32,375 bases of DNA from an uncultured Eubacteriales bacterium (GCA_900550585.1 URST01000016.1:1-32375); one strand, 5' to 3'; shown: positions 1 to 9,098, numbered from the stretch's first letter. Notes: generated by a model from the letters alone, not told the origin. Program-made: numbers and translations.

Positions 1-1
1 C

Positions 2-2551
2 GGCGAGTTCTGGGTGCTGTGCGGCCCCTCCGGCTGCGGCAAATCCACGCTGCTGCGCCAGCTCAAGACCGTTCTCGCTCCCCACGGCACCACCGAGGGG
101 GAGGTATATTTTCAGGGCACGCCCCTGCGGGATGTCCCCCTGCGGCAGCAGGCGGCGGACATCGGCTTCGTCCTCCAGTCGCCGGAGCATCAGGTGGTGA
201 CGGACAAGGTCTGGCACGAGCTGGCCTTCGGGCTGGAGAGCATGGGCTGCGACACCCCCACCATCCGCCGCCGCGTGGCGGAGATGGCATCGTTCTTCGG
301 CATTCAGGGCTGGTTCCACAAGTCGGTGGATCAGCTGTCCGGCGGCCAGAAGCAGCTGCTGAGCCTTGCCTCCGTCATGGTGATGCAGCCCCGTGTGCTG
401 ATCCTGGACGAGCCTACCAGCCAGCTGGACCCCATCGCCGCTGCCGACTTCCTGCAGACGCTGGGCCGCATCAACCGCGAGCTGGGCACCACCGTCCTCC
501 TGACGGAGCACCGGCTGGAGGAGGCGCTGCCCCTTGCCACCCACGCCGCCGTGCTGGACGGCGGCCGCCTGCTGTGTACCGGCACCCCCTCGGAGGTAGG
601 CCGCCAGCTGCGCGGCCGGGGCCACGGCATGTTTCTGGCCATGCCCGCCGCCATGCGGATCTGGGCCTCCGTCCGCAGCGACGACCCCGCTCCCGTCACC
701 GTCCGGGAGGGCCGGGACTTCCTGCGCCGCTGGCAGGCGGTGCACCCCCTGTGCCCCCTGCCCCCGGAGGAGGAGCACCCCTGCGGCGGCCCGGTGCTGA
801 CGGCGGAGGGCCTGTGGTTCCGCTACGAGCCGGAGGAGCCGGACGTGGTGCGGGGCCTGGACCTCACCGTGTATCAGGGGGAGCTGCTGGCCCTGCTGGG
901 CGGCAACGGCGCCGGCAAGACCACATCGCTCCATCTGCTCAGCGGCGCCCTGACACCCTACCGCGGCGCGGTGCGGCACACCGGCCGCATCGGCGTGCTG
1001 CCCCAGGACCCCCAGGCGCTCTTTGTGAAGAAAACCGTCCGTCAGGATCTGTACGAGGCCTTCGACGGTCAGAAGCTGTCCCCCGAGCTGCGGGAAAAGC
1101 GGGTGGCGCAGGCCGTGTCCCTCTGCCGCATGACGGAGCTGCTGGACCGCCATCCCTACGACCTCTCCGGCGGCGAGCAGCAGCGCGCCGCCCTGTGTAA
1201 GGTGCTGCTCCTTGACCCGGAGATACTGCTGCTGGACGAGCCTACCAAGGGGCTGGACGCCGAATTCAAGCAGGAATTTGCCGCCATCCTCCGCTCCCTG
1301 ACGGCGGGCGGCGTCACCATCGTCATGGTCAGCCATGACGTGGAGTTCTGCGCCCGCTATGCCCACCGCTGCGCTCTGTTTTTCGACGGCAGTGTGGTGA
1401 CGGAGGGCGCACCCCGCCCGTTCTTCTCCGGCAACAGCTTCTATACCACCTCCGCCGGCCGCATGGCCCGCGACCTGTGCCCGGAGGCCGTCACGGCGGA
1501 GGATGTCATGTCCCTCATCGGCGGCGATGTCCCGCCGGAGCCAGCGCCGCCGCTGGCCTACGCGCCGCTGCCCCCGGTGGCGGAGGAGTCCGCCGCGTGG
1601 CAGCCCCCCCGGCTGCCGTGGTGGCGAAAGCTCACCGCCGCCGTGTCGGGCCTTCTGGCGCTGGTGATCTTCTGGCACGCCGCCGGAAACACCGACCTGA
1701 CGGCGCTGGTGGGCGGCGGAAGCGTCTCCGCCGCCGGTTGGTCGGCCCTGTGGGAGTACGCGCTGTTCATCGCCGCCCTGTTCGTCACCGCCGCCGCCAT
1801 CGGGCGGCGCTCGCCCCCGCCGGTGCAGGTGCAGACCCCCGTGCAGAAGCGGCGGCTGTCCAGGCGCACCAAGGCCGCTGCCGCCCTGATCCTGGTGGGC
1901 ATCCCAGCCATCCTGTTCGTGGGCAGCTACTACTTCGACATCAAAAACTACTACCTCATGGCGCTGCTGGTGCTGCTGGCCTGCATGCTGCCGTTCTTCA
2001 TGGTCTTTGAGGGGCGGAAACCCCAGGCCCGGGAGCTGACCGTCATCGCCGTGCTGTGCGCACTGGGCGTGGCGGGCCGCGCCGCCTTCTTCATGCTGCC
2101 CCAGTTCAAGCCGGTGCTGGCCCTGACCATCATCGCCGGCGTGGCCTTCGGCGGCGAGACGGGCTTTCTGGTGGGTGCCATGACCATGCTGGCCAGCAAC
2201 TTCCTGTTCTCGCAGGGGCCGTGGACGCCCTTCCAGATGTTCGCCGCCGGTATCATCGGCTTTCTGGCCGGCGTCCTGTTCCGCAAGGGCTGGCTCCGCC
2301 GCAGCCGGGGCGCGCTGTGCCTGTTCGGCGCCATCGTGTCCATCGTCATTTACGGTGGCCTGATGAACCCCGTCTCCGCCCTGCTGTACAGCCAGGACCT
2401 GACCTGGCAGGTGCTGGTGAGCTATTACCTCACCGGTTTCCCCGTGGACTGCGTCCACGCCGCCGCCACCGTGTTCTTCCTGTGGGTGCTGGCGGAGCCG
2501 ATGCTGGAAAAGCTGGACCGCATCAAAACGAAATACGGCCTTGTGGAGTAA
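2..2551 (+). CDS. Fused ECF-type ABC transporter: two ATPase domains plus S-component-like membrane domain (5' partial)
   Basis: The open frame is already running at base 2, and the first residues (GEFWVLCGPSGCGKST) lie inside a Walker A motif, so the true start is upstream of the window. The first ATPase has the signature LSGGQKQL and Walker B LILDEPTSQLDP. The second has Walker A GGNGAGKTT (about residue 295 of the visible protein), signature LSGGEQQRA and Walker B LLLDEPTKGLD. After a proline-rich linker come several hydrophobic helices from about residue 542. The last 170 residues (from about 673) resemble ECF substrate-binding S components, with a GPWTPFQM motif and an SNF segment. Known family: EcfA-type ATPases energise uptake of vitamins or metals with an EcfT scaffold, which is not visible and may lie upstream. 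The substrate is unknown; a CbrT-like cobalamin role is only a guess. A terminator follows directly. Confidence 0.85.
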   Translation, partial: GEFWVLCGPSGCGKSTLLRQLKTVLAPHGTTEGEVYFQGTPLRDVPLRQQAADIGFVLQSPEHQVVTDKVWHELAFGLESMGCDTPTIRRRVAEMASFFGIQGWFHKSVDQLSGGQKQLLSLASVMVMQPRVLILDEPTSQLDPIAAADFLQTLGRINRELGTTVLLTEHRLEEALPLATHAAVLDGGRLLCTGTPSEVGRQLRGRGHGMFLAMPAAMRIWASVRSDDPAPVTVREGRDFLRRWQAVHPLCPLPPEEEHPCGGPVLTAEGLWFRYEPEEPDVVRGLDLTVYQGELLALLGGNGAGKTTSLHLLSGALTPYRGAVRHTGRIGVLPQDPQALFVKKTVRQDLYEAFDGQKLSPELREKRVAQAVSLCRMTELLDRHPYDLSGGEQQRAALCKVLLLDPEILLLDEPTKGLDAEFKQEFAAILRSLTAGGVTIVMVSHDVEFCARYAHRCALFFDGSVVTEGAPRPFFSGNSFYTTSAGRMARDLCPEAVTAEDVMSLIGGDVPPEPAPPLAYAPLPPVAEESAAWQPPRLPWWRKLTAAVSGLLALVIFWHAAGNTDLTALVGGGSVSAAGWSALWEYALFIAALFVTAAAIGRRSPPPVQVQTPVQKRRLSRRTKAAAALILVGIPAILFVGSYYFDIKNYYLMALLVLLACMLPFFMVFEGRKPQARELTVIAVLCALGVAGRAAFFMLPQFKPVLALTIIAGVAFGGETGFLVGAMTMLASNFLFSQGPWTPFQMFAAGIIGFLAGVLFRKGWLRRSRGALCLFGAIVSIVIYGGLMNPVSALLYSQDLTWQVLVSYYLTGFPVDCVHAAATVFFLWVLAEPMLEKLDRIKTKYGLVE

Positions 2552-2552
2552 C

Positions 2553-2584
2553 AAAAGGGACGTCCCCACCGGGACGTCCCTTTT
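2553..2584 (+). terminator. Rho-independent terminator after the ABC/ECF fusion gene
   Basis: A perfect 14-bp inverted repeat (arms 2553-2566 and 2571-2584) with a 4-base CACC loop starts with AAAA and ends in TTTT, two bases after the TAA stop. The A/T-flanked symmetry means it can also stop minus-strand transcription coming from the convergent PPC gene. Confidence 0.9.
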
Positions 2585-2653
2585 CCTGACCGCAGCTGTA
2601 CACCGGCGCACGCAAAGCGTCCGCGAGTCAGCCCGCCGCGGCGTAAGCCGTTT

Positions 2654-3073
2654 TCAGAACCGGAACACATTCAATCCCGTTTCCGGGTCATAGGTCCTGT
2701 CCACCTCGCCGTCCATCACCTGTATCACCATCTCGCAGGTGGCGCTCACCATGGCCCGGTTCAGATGCCCGCCGAACACCTCGCCCCGGTCGTTTCCCGA
2801 GCTCATGTGGATGTGCGTATAGAACGCGCCGCCCATCGTGTTGATGGTCCCCGTCAGGGAGACGATCTCAAAATTCCCCTGGAACTCGTTGGCGTAGTAT
2901 TTCTTTTCGTCCACCTTATACACGCCCACGGTAAAGTCATTGGTCGCGCCCAGCGCCGTTACGCTGGCCAGCCTGACGTGCTCCCTCTGCGCGATCTCCT
3001 TTATCTGCGTAAGTATCTCCTCGCCCTTATCCATTCTGGCGACGATGCTGTTTCCGAATCTTCTGTACTCCAT
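2654..3073 (-). CDS. PPC/DUF296 domain protein
   Basis: A 139-residue protein made of a single PPC (DUF296) domain. The family shows a trimeric fold and is often annotated as DNA-binding in plants and bacteria; the bacterial role is not established. Visible family features are a central histidine motif (THIHMSS) and the strand GGHLNRAMVSATCEMVI. The ATG at 3073 was chosen because AGGAGG sits 9 bases upstream; the frame stays open about 28 codons further, but without such a site and with arginine-rich filler. It stands alone between the ABC fusion gene (convergent) and the ftsZ terminator, so it is probably its own transcript. No clear promoter was found in the about 100 bases upstream. Confidence 0.85.
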   Translation of the reverse strand: MEYRRFGNSIVARMDKGEEILTQIKEIAQREHVRLASVTALGATNDFTVGVYKVDEKKYYANEFQGNFEIVSLTGTINTMGGAFYTHIHMSSGNDRGEVFGGHLNRAMVSATCEMVIQVMDGEVDRTYDPETGLNVFRF

Positions 3074-3174
3074 GTGCCTGTACCTCCTGTCAAAACGCCG
3101 CGCCGCGGATCGTCCCGCGCTTTCGCTTTCCCCCATCCTACCACACCCCGCCGCCAAATACCAGCGCCTTACGC

Positions 3175-3213
3175 AAAAAGAGGCTCTCCGGCACAGCCGG
3201 AGAGCCTCTTTTT
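3175..3213 (-). terminator. Rho-independent terminator closing the dcw cluster after ftsZ
   Basis: An 18-bp perfect stem (3175-3192 with 3196-3213) with a three-base loop ends in five T on the minus strand, 10 bases after the ftsZ stop. Its length and GC content suggest a strong end to the whole division cluster. Confidence 0.92.
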
Positions 3214-3222
3214 ATCGTTTTC

Positions 3223-4338
3223 TCAGAACTTGTCCTTGTTGAAGATGCGCAGGATCTCGTCAAAGGACTTGTCCATCTCATCCTGGGCCTGCTCGCCCTT
3301 CACCTCGTCCAGCGGCTGGAGCACGGGCTTCTTCTCCTCCTGGGCGGGTGCGCCGGTGGAGAGGATGTGTGCCTCCTGCTGCTCCTCGTCGAAGCCGGTG
3401 GCGATGACGGTGACGCGGATCTCGTCGTCCAGTGTCTCGTCGAAGGTGGCGCCGAAGATGGTGAGCGCATCGGGATGCACGGCCTGCTGCACCAGCGTGG
3501 CGGCCTGCTCCACCTCCTCCAGACCGATGTCCATGGAGCCGGTGACATTGATGAGCACGCCCTTGGCCCCGTTGATGGAGGTCTCCAGCAGGGGGGAGGA
3601 GATGGCCATCCGGGCGGCCTCCTCGGCCTTGCCCTTGCCGGCGGCGCGGCCCACGCCCATGTGGGCCAGACCCGCGTCCTTCATAATGGCCGTCACATCG
3701 GCGAAGTCCAGATTGATGAACCCGGTGTCGCGGATCAGGTCGGAGATGGACTGCACCGCCTGGCGCAGCACATCGTCGGCGATCTCAAACGCGTTGGCGA
3801 ACGTGATCTTCTGATCGGTGGCGTACTTCAGCCGCTCGTTGGGGATGATGACCAGCGAATCCACCTTGCTGCGCAGCTCCTCGATGCCCTGCTCGGCCTG
3901 GGCCATGCGCCGCCGTCCCTCGAAGCCGAAGGGCTTTGTCACCACGCCCACGGTGAGGATGCCCGCTTCCCGGGCGATCTCCGCCACAACGGGTGCCGCG
4001 CCGGTGCCGGTGCCGCCGCCCATGCCGGCGGTGATGAACACCATGTCGGTGTTCTCCAGCGCCTTGGCCATCTGGTTGCGGCTCTCCTCGGCGGCCTTGC
4101 GGCCCACATCGGGGTTGGAACCGGCGCCCTTGCCGCCGGTGAGCTTCTCACCGATCTGGATCTTATAGTTTGCGCTGGATGCGTTCAGCGCCTGCTTGTC
4201 CGTATTGACTGCCACAAAGTCCACGCCCTGGGCGCCGGAGCGCACCATGCGGTTGACCACGTTATTGCCGCCGCCGCCGACGCCGACCACCTTGATGCTG
4301 ACGACGTTTTCCGGCCCGGTCTCCAATCCAAAAGCCAT
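3223..4338 (-). CDS. ftsZ: Cell division protein FtsZ
   Basis: A 371-residue tubulin-like GTPase that polymerises into the cytokinetic ring at mid-cell. Visible motifs are the N-terminal nucleotide loop VGVGGGGNNVVNRM, NTDKQAL, NPDVGRKAAEESR, and the tubulin signature GGGTGTGAAPVVAE (residues 107-120). The body is about residues 12-320, followed by an acidic/lysine linker and a C-terminal tail (DEILRIFNKDKF) of the kind that binds partners such as FtsA or SepF; neither partner gene is here. The ATG at 4338 has AGGAGG 7 bases upstream and was preferred over an in-frame GTG six codons earlier. It is the last gene of the dcw cluster, with its own promoter upstream and a strong terminator after it. 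Confidence 0.98.
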   Translation of the reverse strand: MAFGLETGPENVVSIKVVGVGGGGNNVVNRMVRSGAQGVDFVAVNTDKQALNASSANYKIQIGEKLTGGKGAGSNPDVGRKAAEESRNQMAKALENTDMVFITAGMGGGTGTGAAPVVAEIAREAGILTVGVVTKPFGFEGRRRMAQAEQGIEELRSKVDSLVIIPNERLKYATDQKITFANAFEIADDVLRQAVQSISDLIRDTGFINLDFADVTAIMKDAGLAHMGVGRAAGKGKAEEAARMAISSPLLETSINGAKGVLINVTGSMDIGLEEVEQAATLVQQAVHPDALTIFGATFDETLDDEIRVTVIATGFDEEQQEAHILSTGAPAQEEKKPVLQPLDEVKGEQAQDEMDKSFDEILRIFNKDKF

Positions 4339-4405
4339 GTTGGTTCCTCCTGCCACAATTTGTATGGAAAAGACAGTTTCTCTGTGCGTGAATGCTATAT
4401 CTTGT

Positions 4406-4434
4406 ATTGTATTACGGAATCAAAGACCCGTCAA
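4406..4434 (-). promoter_or_regulatory. SigA-type promoter for ftsZ
   Basis: On the minus strand, -35 TTGACG (4429-4434) and -10 TACAAT (4406-4411) are separated by exactly 17 bases, in the 129-bp gap between divIB and ftsZ. The start would fall about 60 bases before the ftsZ ATG. It lets ftsZ be expressed apart from the upstream dcw genes. Confidence 0.8.
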
Positions 4435-4467
4435 GTGCTGCGGGGGAATTTGTCCATCTTTTTCCCG

Positions 4468-5226
4468 TTATGCGGGGATAAAGCTGGCTTTTCCCTCCTG
4501 CGTCATGTCGATGGTGCCCTTTTCGTTGGCCTCCAGCTTGTCCACCACCGCCGCCAGATAGTCCAGCTTGTAGTCGAAGTCCGCATCCCATAAAAACTCC
4601 ACGTCGAACCGGTCCATGTACCGCATGGTGATGAGGGCCGCATCGGACAGGTCGATGACCTGCACCTGGTGCAGCATCCCCTTGTCGTCCAGCAGCGTCA
4701 GCATCGCCAGCAGCCGCTCCAGCACCGACTGCTGGGTGGCGGAGGCCCGCGCCTCGCCGCCCACCTGGGGATCCAGCAGCGTCAGCCCCTCGATCTGGAT
4801 GTACTGGCTCCACTTGGCGGCGCTGACGGTGTCCACGATGTTCCCCTTGTCGCACAGCAGGTACACCGTGCCGTCCTGCTTGATGGCCACCGGGTCCTGA
4901 CACTCCGTCACCTGCACCACCAGCCTGTTGGGCAGCACCCGCCGGAACTGCACCGTCTCCACATAGGGCAGCTGCTGCCGGATGCGTGCCGCGGCGTCGT
5001 ACTTGTTCAGGAAGAACAGGTTGTCCCCGATCCTGACCTCCGCCGCCGCCGTGATCTGCTCATTGGAGTAGCGGCTGTTGCCGCTGATCTCGATGTCCTC
5101 GATCTTGAAGAACATGGCCAGCGCCAGGCCGATGGCGCCGCAGATCAGCACAAAGGCCAGCAGCTTATAGAGGAAGGCAAAGCTCCCTCTCCGCCGTTTG
5201 CGGTTGTACCGTCTGCGTCGCGCCAT
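4468..5226 (-). CDS. divIB: Cell division protein DivIB/FtsQ
   Basis: A 252-residue bitopic membrane protein of the divisome core. It has a short, very basic cytoplasmic N-terminus (RRRRYNRKRRR), one transmembrane helix (about 18-40), then an extracytoplasmic POTRA domain (about 41-110, starting IEDIEISGNSRYS) and a beta domain. In the family it forms a complex with FtsL and DivIC/FtsB that links the ring to septal wall synthesis. ATG at 5226 with AAGGAG 9 bases upstream; the frame is open much further upstream but this runs over murA. Only 13 bases separate it from murA, so it is co-transcribed. It has low sequence conservation, so the call rests on domain layout and position before ftsZ. 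Confidence 0.9.
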   Translation of the reverse strand: MARRRRYNRKRRRGSFAFLYKLLAFVLICGAIGLALAMFFKIEDIEISGNSRYSNEQITAAAEVRIGDNLFFLNKYDAAARIRQQLPYVETVQFRRVLPNRLVVQVTECQDPVAIKQDGTVYLLCDKGNIVDTVSAAKWSQYIQIEGLTLLDPQVGGEARASATQQSVLERLLAMLTLLDDKGMLHQVQVIDLSDAALITMRYMDRFDVEFLWDADFDYKLDYLAAVVDKLEANEKGTIDMTQEGKASFIPA

Positions 5227-5239
5227 GACCTGCAACTCC

Positions 5240-6496
5240 TTACTCGTTCCGCTGGAGGATGCGGGCGCCCAACCCGGCCAGATCGCCGGTGAGATCCGCG
5301 TAGCCCCGCTGGATGTGGTGTGTCCTATGTATGGCGGACTGTCCCTCCGCCTGCAGGGCGGCGATGACCAGTGCCGCGCCGCCCCGCAGGTCGGCGGCAA
5401 ACACGTCCGCTCCGTGGAGCCGCTCCACGCCGCACACCACGGCCACCCGGCCCTCGACCCGGATGTCCGCGCCCATGCGCTGCATCTCCGCCACATGGCG
5501 GTAGCGGCTCTCGAAAATGTTTTCCACAAATACCGTGGTGCCCCGGCTCCGCAGCAGCGCCGCCATCAGGATGGCCTGACAGTCGGTGGGGAACCCCGGA
5601 TAGGGCGCGGTGCGCACCGGCGTCACCGCCTGCAGCCGCCCTTCGCTGCGCAGCCGTATGTCCTCCTCGCCGCAGTCCAGCCGGCACCCCGCCTGCTGCA
5701 GGGCGGTGGTCACTGTGGACAGGTGCCGGCAGTCCGCCTGCCGCAGCAGCACGTCGCCGCCGCAGGCCGCCGCCGCGCACAGATAGGTGGCCGCCGCGAT
5801 CCGGTCGCCGATGACCCGGTGGCTGCACCCGTGCAGGGGCCTGCGCCCCTCCACCGTGATGACCGAGCCGCCCGCGCCCCGCACCTCCGCGCCGCAGGCG
5901 CACAGGAACTCCTGCAGATCCACGATCTCCGGCTCCCGCGCCGCGTTGGTGATGACCGTGACGCCCTCGGCGCCGCAGGCTGCCAGCATGGCGTTCTCCG
6001 TGGCCCCCACGCTGGGGATGGCCAGCACGATCTGCCCGCCGGCAAGGCGCCGGCCCTGACAGTACAGCTTGCCGCCGCTCTCCTCGATGGAGGCGCCCAG
6101 CGTCCGCAGTGCCGCCAGATGCAGGTCGATGGGCCGCGGGCCCAGCTCGCAGCCACCGGGATAGCTGAGCTCCGCCCAGCCGCACCGGGCCAGAATGGCC
6201 CCCAAAAAGATGACCGATGACCGCATCCGCCGCATCAGCGTCTGTGGGATGTCGCACCGGGTCAGCACGCTGCTGTCCACCAGCAGGTCGCCGTCCTCCC
6301 AGTCCACCCGGCACCCTAAGTACCGCAGGATGTCCGCCGCCGCGTCCACGTCGCTGAGACGCGGACACCGCTGGATCCTGCACGCCCCGCCGCACAGCAG
6401 CGTGGCCGCCAGAATGGGGAGCACACTGTTTTTCGCCCCCTGCACCGCAACCTCGCCGCTGAGCCGGTGGCCGCCCTCGATGGTGATAGGCCCCAT
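5240..6496 (-). CDS. murA: UDP-N-acetylglucosamine 1-carboxyvinyltransferase MurA
   Basis: A 418-residue EPT-family enzyme that transfers enolpyruvate from PEP to UDP-GlcNAc, the first committed step of peptidoglycan synthesis; the target of fosfomycin. The substrate lysine lies in QGAKNS (Lys22), and the catalytic cysteine is present as Cys116 in the loop PGGCELGPRP, so it should be fosfomycin-sensitive by that criterion. Start at 6496 is supported by GGAGG 6 bases upstream; an ATG 7 codons further up lacks a ribosome site. It sits where many Firmicutes have murB or murC, between murG and divIB. Firmicutes often have two MurA paralogues; a second copy cannot be checked here. Confidence 0.95.
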   Translation of the reverse strand: MGPITIEGGHRLSGEVAVQGAKNSVLPILAATLLCGGACRIQRCPRLSDVDAAADILRYLGCRVDWEDGDLLVDSSVLTRCDIPQTLMRRMRSSVIFLGAILARCGWAELSYPGGCELGPRPIDLHLAALRTLGASIEESGGKLYCQGRRLAGGQIVLAIPSVGATENAMLAACGAEGVTVITNAAREPEIVDLQEFLCACGAEVRGAGGSVITVEGRRPLHGCSHRVIGDRIAAATYLCAAAACGGDVLLRQADCRHLSTVTTALQQAGCRLDCGEEDIRLRSEGRLQAVTPVRTAPYPGFPTDCQAILMAALLRSRGTTVFVENIFESRYRHVAEMQRMGADIRVEGRVAVVCGVERLHGADVFAADLRGGAALVIAALQAEGQSAIHRTHHIQRGYADLTGDLAGLGARILQRNE

Positions 6497-6570
6497 AAAA
6501 CCCCTCCCGCCCTTCATTGTCGCTGTACGCCATTGTATGAAGGGACGGGCATCGGGTGTGAATGCCGTGC

Positions 6571-7689
6571 TTACCGCACCAGCGCCATGACCGTCTGGTA
6601 AATGCGCTCCGCGGCGTCGGGGATGCCCAGCTGGGTCATGCCCTGCTTCATCCGCGCCTGCCTGTCGGGGGAGCGCAGGATATCCGCCGCCGCGCGGTAC
6701 AGCGCCTTGCCGCTGGCCTCGCTCTCCAGCAGGACCTCCGCCCCGCCGTGGGCCTCCAGCAGCCGCGCGTTCTTCTCCTGATGATTGTTGGTGACGTAGG
6801 GGGAGGGCACCATGATGGCGGGCATCCCCAGCGCCGTCAGCTCGCTGATGGTGGACGCGCCCGCCCGGCAGATCACCAGGTCGGCGCTGCGCATCACCGT
6901 TGCCATGTTGTAGATGTACTGCCGCACATCCAGATCGCCGCAGGCGTCCAGCCCCCGCTGCTGTAAAGCGCGTTCCATTGCCTCCCAGCCGCCCTTGCCG
7001 ACGGCGTGGACATGGTGGAAGGGAAAGCCGTTTTTCCGCTCCTCCTCGAAAAAGTCCAGCATGGCCTCGTTCATGTGGCTGGCTCCCAGGCTGCCCCAGA
7101 AGGATACCACAACGGGACGCCCGTCGTCAAAGGCCAGCTCCTGCCGGGCCTGCTGCGGCGTTTTCTCAAAGAAGTCCCCCCGCACCGGCGTACCTGTCAC
7201 CATAATGCGTTCCGGGTGCCGGTAGTGCTGCCGGCAGTCCTCAAAGCCCACCATGATGACATCGGCGTACTCCTCCAGCATCCGGGTGGTCAGCCCCGGC
7301 ACGGAGTTGCTCTCGTGCACCGCCGTGGGAATGTGGGCCTGTGCCGCCGCCTTCACCATGGGATAGCTGGCGTAGCCGCCGGTGCCCACCACCAGATCGG
7401 GCTTGAACGTCCGCAGTATGGCCTTGGCCGCCGGGCCGGACCGGGCCAGCGCCCCTACGGCGTGGAGGTTGTGGCGCATGGCCTCCGGGCTTACGGAGCG
7501 GCGGAAACTGTCCACCTCCACGGCAGCGTAGTCGTAGCCCGCCTTGGATGCCAGATCCCGCTCCATGCCGTCGGGAGTGCCCACGAACAGCACGGCGGTG
7601 TCGGGGTCGCGCTGCCGCATAAGGCCTGCCAGCGCCAGCGCCGGATTCACATGTCCCGCGGTGCCTCCGCAGGTGAAGATCACTCTCAT
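6571..7689 (-). CDS. murG: Undecaprenyl-PP-MurNAc-pentapeptide GlcNAc transferase MurG
   Basis: A 372-residue GT28 glycosyltransferase that adds GlcNAc to lipid I to make lipid II on the cytoplasmic face of the membrane. Visible motifs are the N-terminal glycine loop GGTAGHVNPALALA, GSLGASHMNE at the start of the second domain, and the UDP-GlcNAc site around ICRAGASTISEL. ATG at 7689 is supported by GAGGAG 6 bases upstream. It lies 90 bases after ftsW and 74 before murA in the same orientation. The upstream gap is AT-rich for this genome and contains TATATAAAA, so a weak internal promoter is possible but no good -35 box accompanies it. Confidence 0.96.
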   Translation of the reverse strand: MRVIFTCGGTAGHVNPALALAGLMRQRDPDTAVLFVGTPDGMERDLASKAGYDYAAVEVDSFRRSVSPEAMRHNLHAVGALARSGPAAKAILRTFKPDLVVGTGGYASYPMVKAAAQAHIPTAVHESNSVPGLTTRMLEEYADVIMVGFEDCRQHYRHPERIMVTGTPVRGDFFEKTPQQARQELAFDDGRPVVVSFWGSLGASHMNEAMLDFFEEERKNGFPFHHVHAVGKGGWEAMERALQQRGLDACGDLDVRQYIYNMATVMRSADLVICRAGASTISELTALGMPAIMVPSPYVTNNHQEKNARLLEAHGGAEVLLESEASGKALYRAAADILRSPDRQARMKQGMTQLGIPDAAERIYQTVMALVR

Positions 7690-7779
7690 CGCAAACTCCT
7701 CGTGCTATTTTATATACGTTCCGTAATTTTTCTGGAAAAAGATACGATTTGTTGTCGGATCTTGCCGCGGTGGGGCGTG

Positions 7780-8985
7780 TCACCCCGCCTTTGGCGCGGG
7801 TATCTGCCGCGACACGCTGAGCACGATGCCCATTTCCACCAGCTGCAGGCACAGCGCCGTGCCGCCGTAGCTGAAGAACGGCAGGGAGATGCCGGTGGTG
7901 GGCACGAAGCCGGATACCACCGCGATGTTCAGGAATGTCTGAAGCGCCAGATGGGTCATGATGCCCACCACCAGCAGCGCGCCGAACCGGTCGCGGGCGT
8001 GGAGGGCGATCCAGAAGCCCCGCAGGATCAGCAGGGCGAAGATCAGCATGATGACGCAGGCGCCGATCAGCCCCAGCTCCTCGCACACCACGGAAAAGAT
8101 GAAGTCGTTGTACTGCTCCGGCAGGTAGAGGAACTTCTGGCGGCTGCGGCCGAAGCCCACGCCCAGCAGGCCGCCGGAGCCGATGGTGATCAGGCTCTGG
8201 GCCAGCTGATAGCCGTCGCCGGAATAGTCCAGCCACGGGTCATGCCACATGGCGATGCGGGCCGCGCCGTATTTGATGATGCCCTTTTCTGCCAGCTTGA
8301 TAAACAGAAAGCCCAGGGCGGCCACGCCGCCTACGCCGGTGGCCACCAGCCAGCCCTGTATGCCGCCCACGATCATCAGCACCGCGCCGGTGCACAGGAT
8401 CAGCACCGTACCGGACAGGTGGGGCTCCAGCATCATCAGCACGGAGATGACGCCCAGCAGCGCCACATAGGGCAGAATGCCCTGCCGCCACGTCAGCATT
8501 TTTTCCTTTTTCTTGGAGATGGTGTCGGCGAAGTAGACGATGACCGCCAGCTTGGCGATCTCCGACGGCTGGAACTGGAACACGCCCTTGATGCCCAGCC
8601 ACCGGGTGGCGTTGTTGGCGGTGATGGCCAGCGGGTTATGGGGGATGATGACCAGGATCAGCAGGAACAGCGCCAGCCCCACCAGGATCCGGGAGGCGCC
8701 GCGCCAGCGCTGATAGTTGATCTTAGCCACCACGAACATGGCCGCCATGCCCACCGCGGCAAACAGCGCCTGCCGCTTGAAATAATAGGTGCCGTCCCCG
8801 GTGTCGTAGTAGGCACGGGGGAAGCTGGCGGAGAACAGCATGATGAGGCCGACCACCGTCAGAAGCACCGTCAGGATCAGAAAGGGCAGGTCCATGGAGC
8901 CCTTGGCGGCCTGCTTGTGCTTCTGCTCCGTCTGGCGCATCCGCTCCTTGGCGGCCTTCTGCGCCCGATATTCCTCCCGGGTCAC
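7780..8985 (-). CDS. ftsW: SEDS peptidoglycan glycosyltransferase FtsW/SpoVE
   Basis: A 401-residue SEDS protein that polymerises lipid II at the septum in partnership with a class B PBP. A basic hydrophilic N-terminus of about 30 residues precedes about ten predicted transmembrane helices. The conserved loop with the proposed catalytic aspartate is visible (LPEQYNDFIFSVVCEELG), along with the C-terminal TTGISLPFFSYGG motif. The start is GTG at 8985, with AAAGGAGGG about 6 bases upstream. In spore formers the dcw copy may act in vegetative septation (FtsW) or spore cortex synthesis (SpoVE), and the sequence alone does not separate these. It follows mraY after 113 bases and precedes murG. Confidence 0.94.
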   Translation of the reverse strand: MTREEYRAQKAAKERMRQTEQKHKQAAKGSMDLPFLILTVLLTVVGLIMLFSASFPRAYYDTGDGTYYFKRQALFAAVGMAAMFVVAKINYQRWRGASRILVGLALFLLILVIIPHNPLAITANNATRWLGIKGVFQFQPSEIAKLAVIVYFADTISKKKEKMLTWRQGILPYVALLGVISVLMMLEPHLSGTVLILCTGAVLMIVGGIQGWLVATGVGGVAALGFLFIKLAEKGIIKYGAARIAMWHDPWLDYSGDGYQLAQSLITIGSGGLLGVGFGRSRQKFLYLPEQYNDFIFSVVCEELGLIGACVIMLIFALLILRGFWIALHARDRFGALLVVGIMTHLALQTFLNIAVVSGFVPTTGISLPFFSYGGTALCLQLVEMGIVLSVSRQIPAPKAG

Positions 8986-9098
8986 GGCTGTCCCTCCTTT
9001 CCCATATTCTGTCAGTCAGATAATGCCCTGATGAAGTACATCATGAACGAAAAACCGCTTCAACATGCATTTCATCATGTATGTGATCCTGTATTTTC

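Noticed and set aside
6510..6544. An 8-bp inverted repeat (CCCTTCAT/ATGAAGGG) in the murG-murA gap.
   Set aside because: Long 19-base loop, no T tract, and overlaps only a short intergenic stretch; not distinguishable from chance.
8986..9098. Possible promoter or hairpin between mraY and ftsW (imperfect TGATGAA/TTCATCA repeats).
   Set aside because: No convincing -35/-10 pair and only imperfect pairing; the gap holds nothing I can support.
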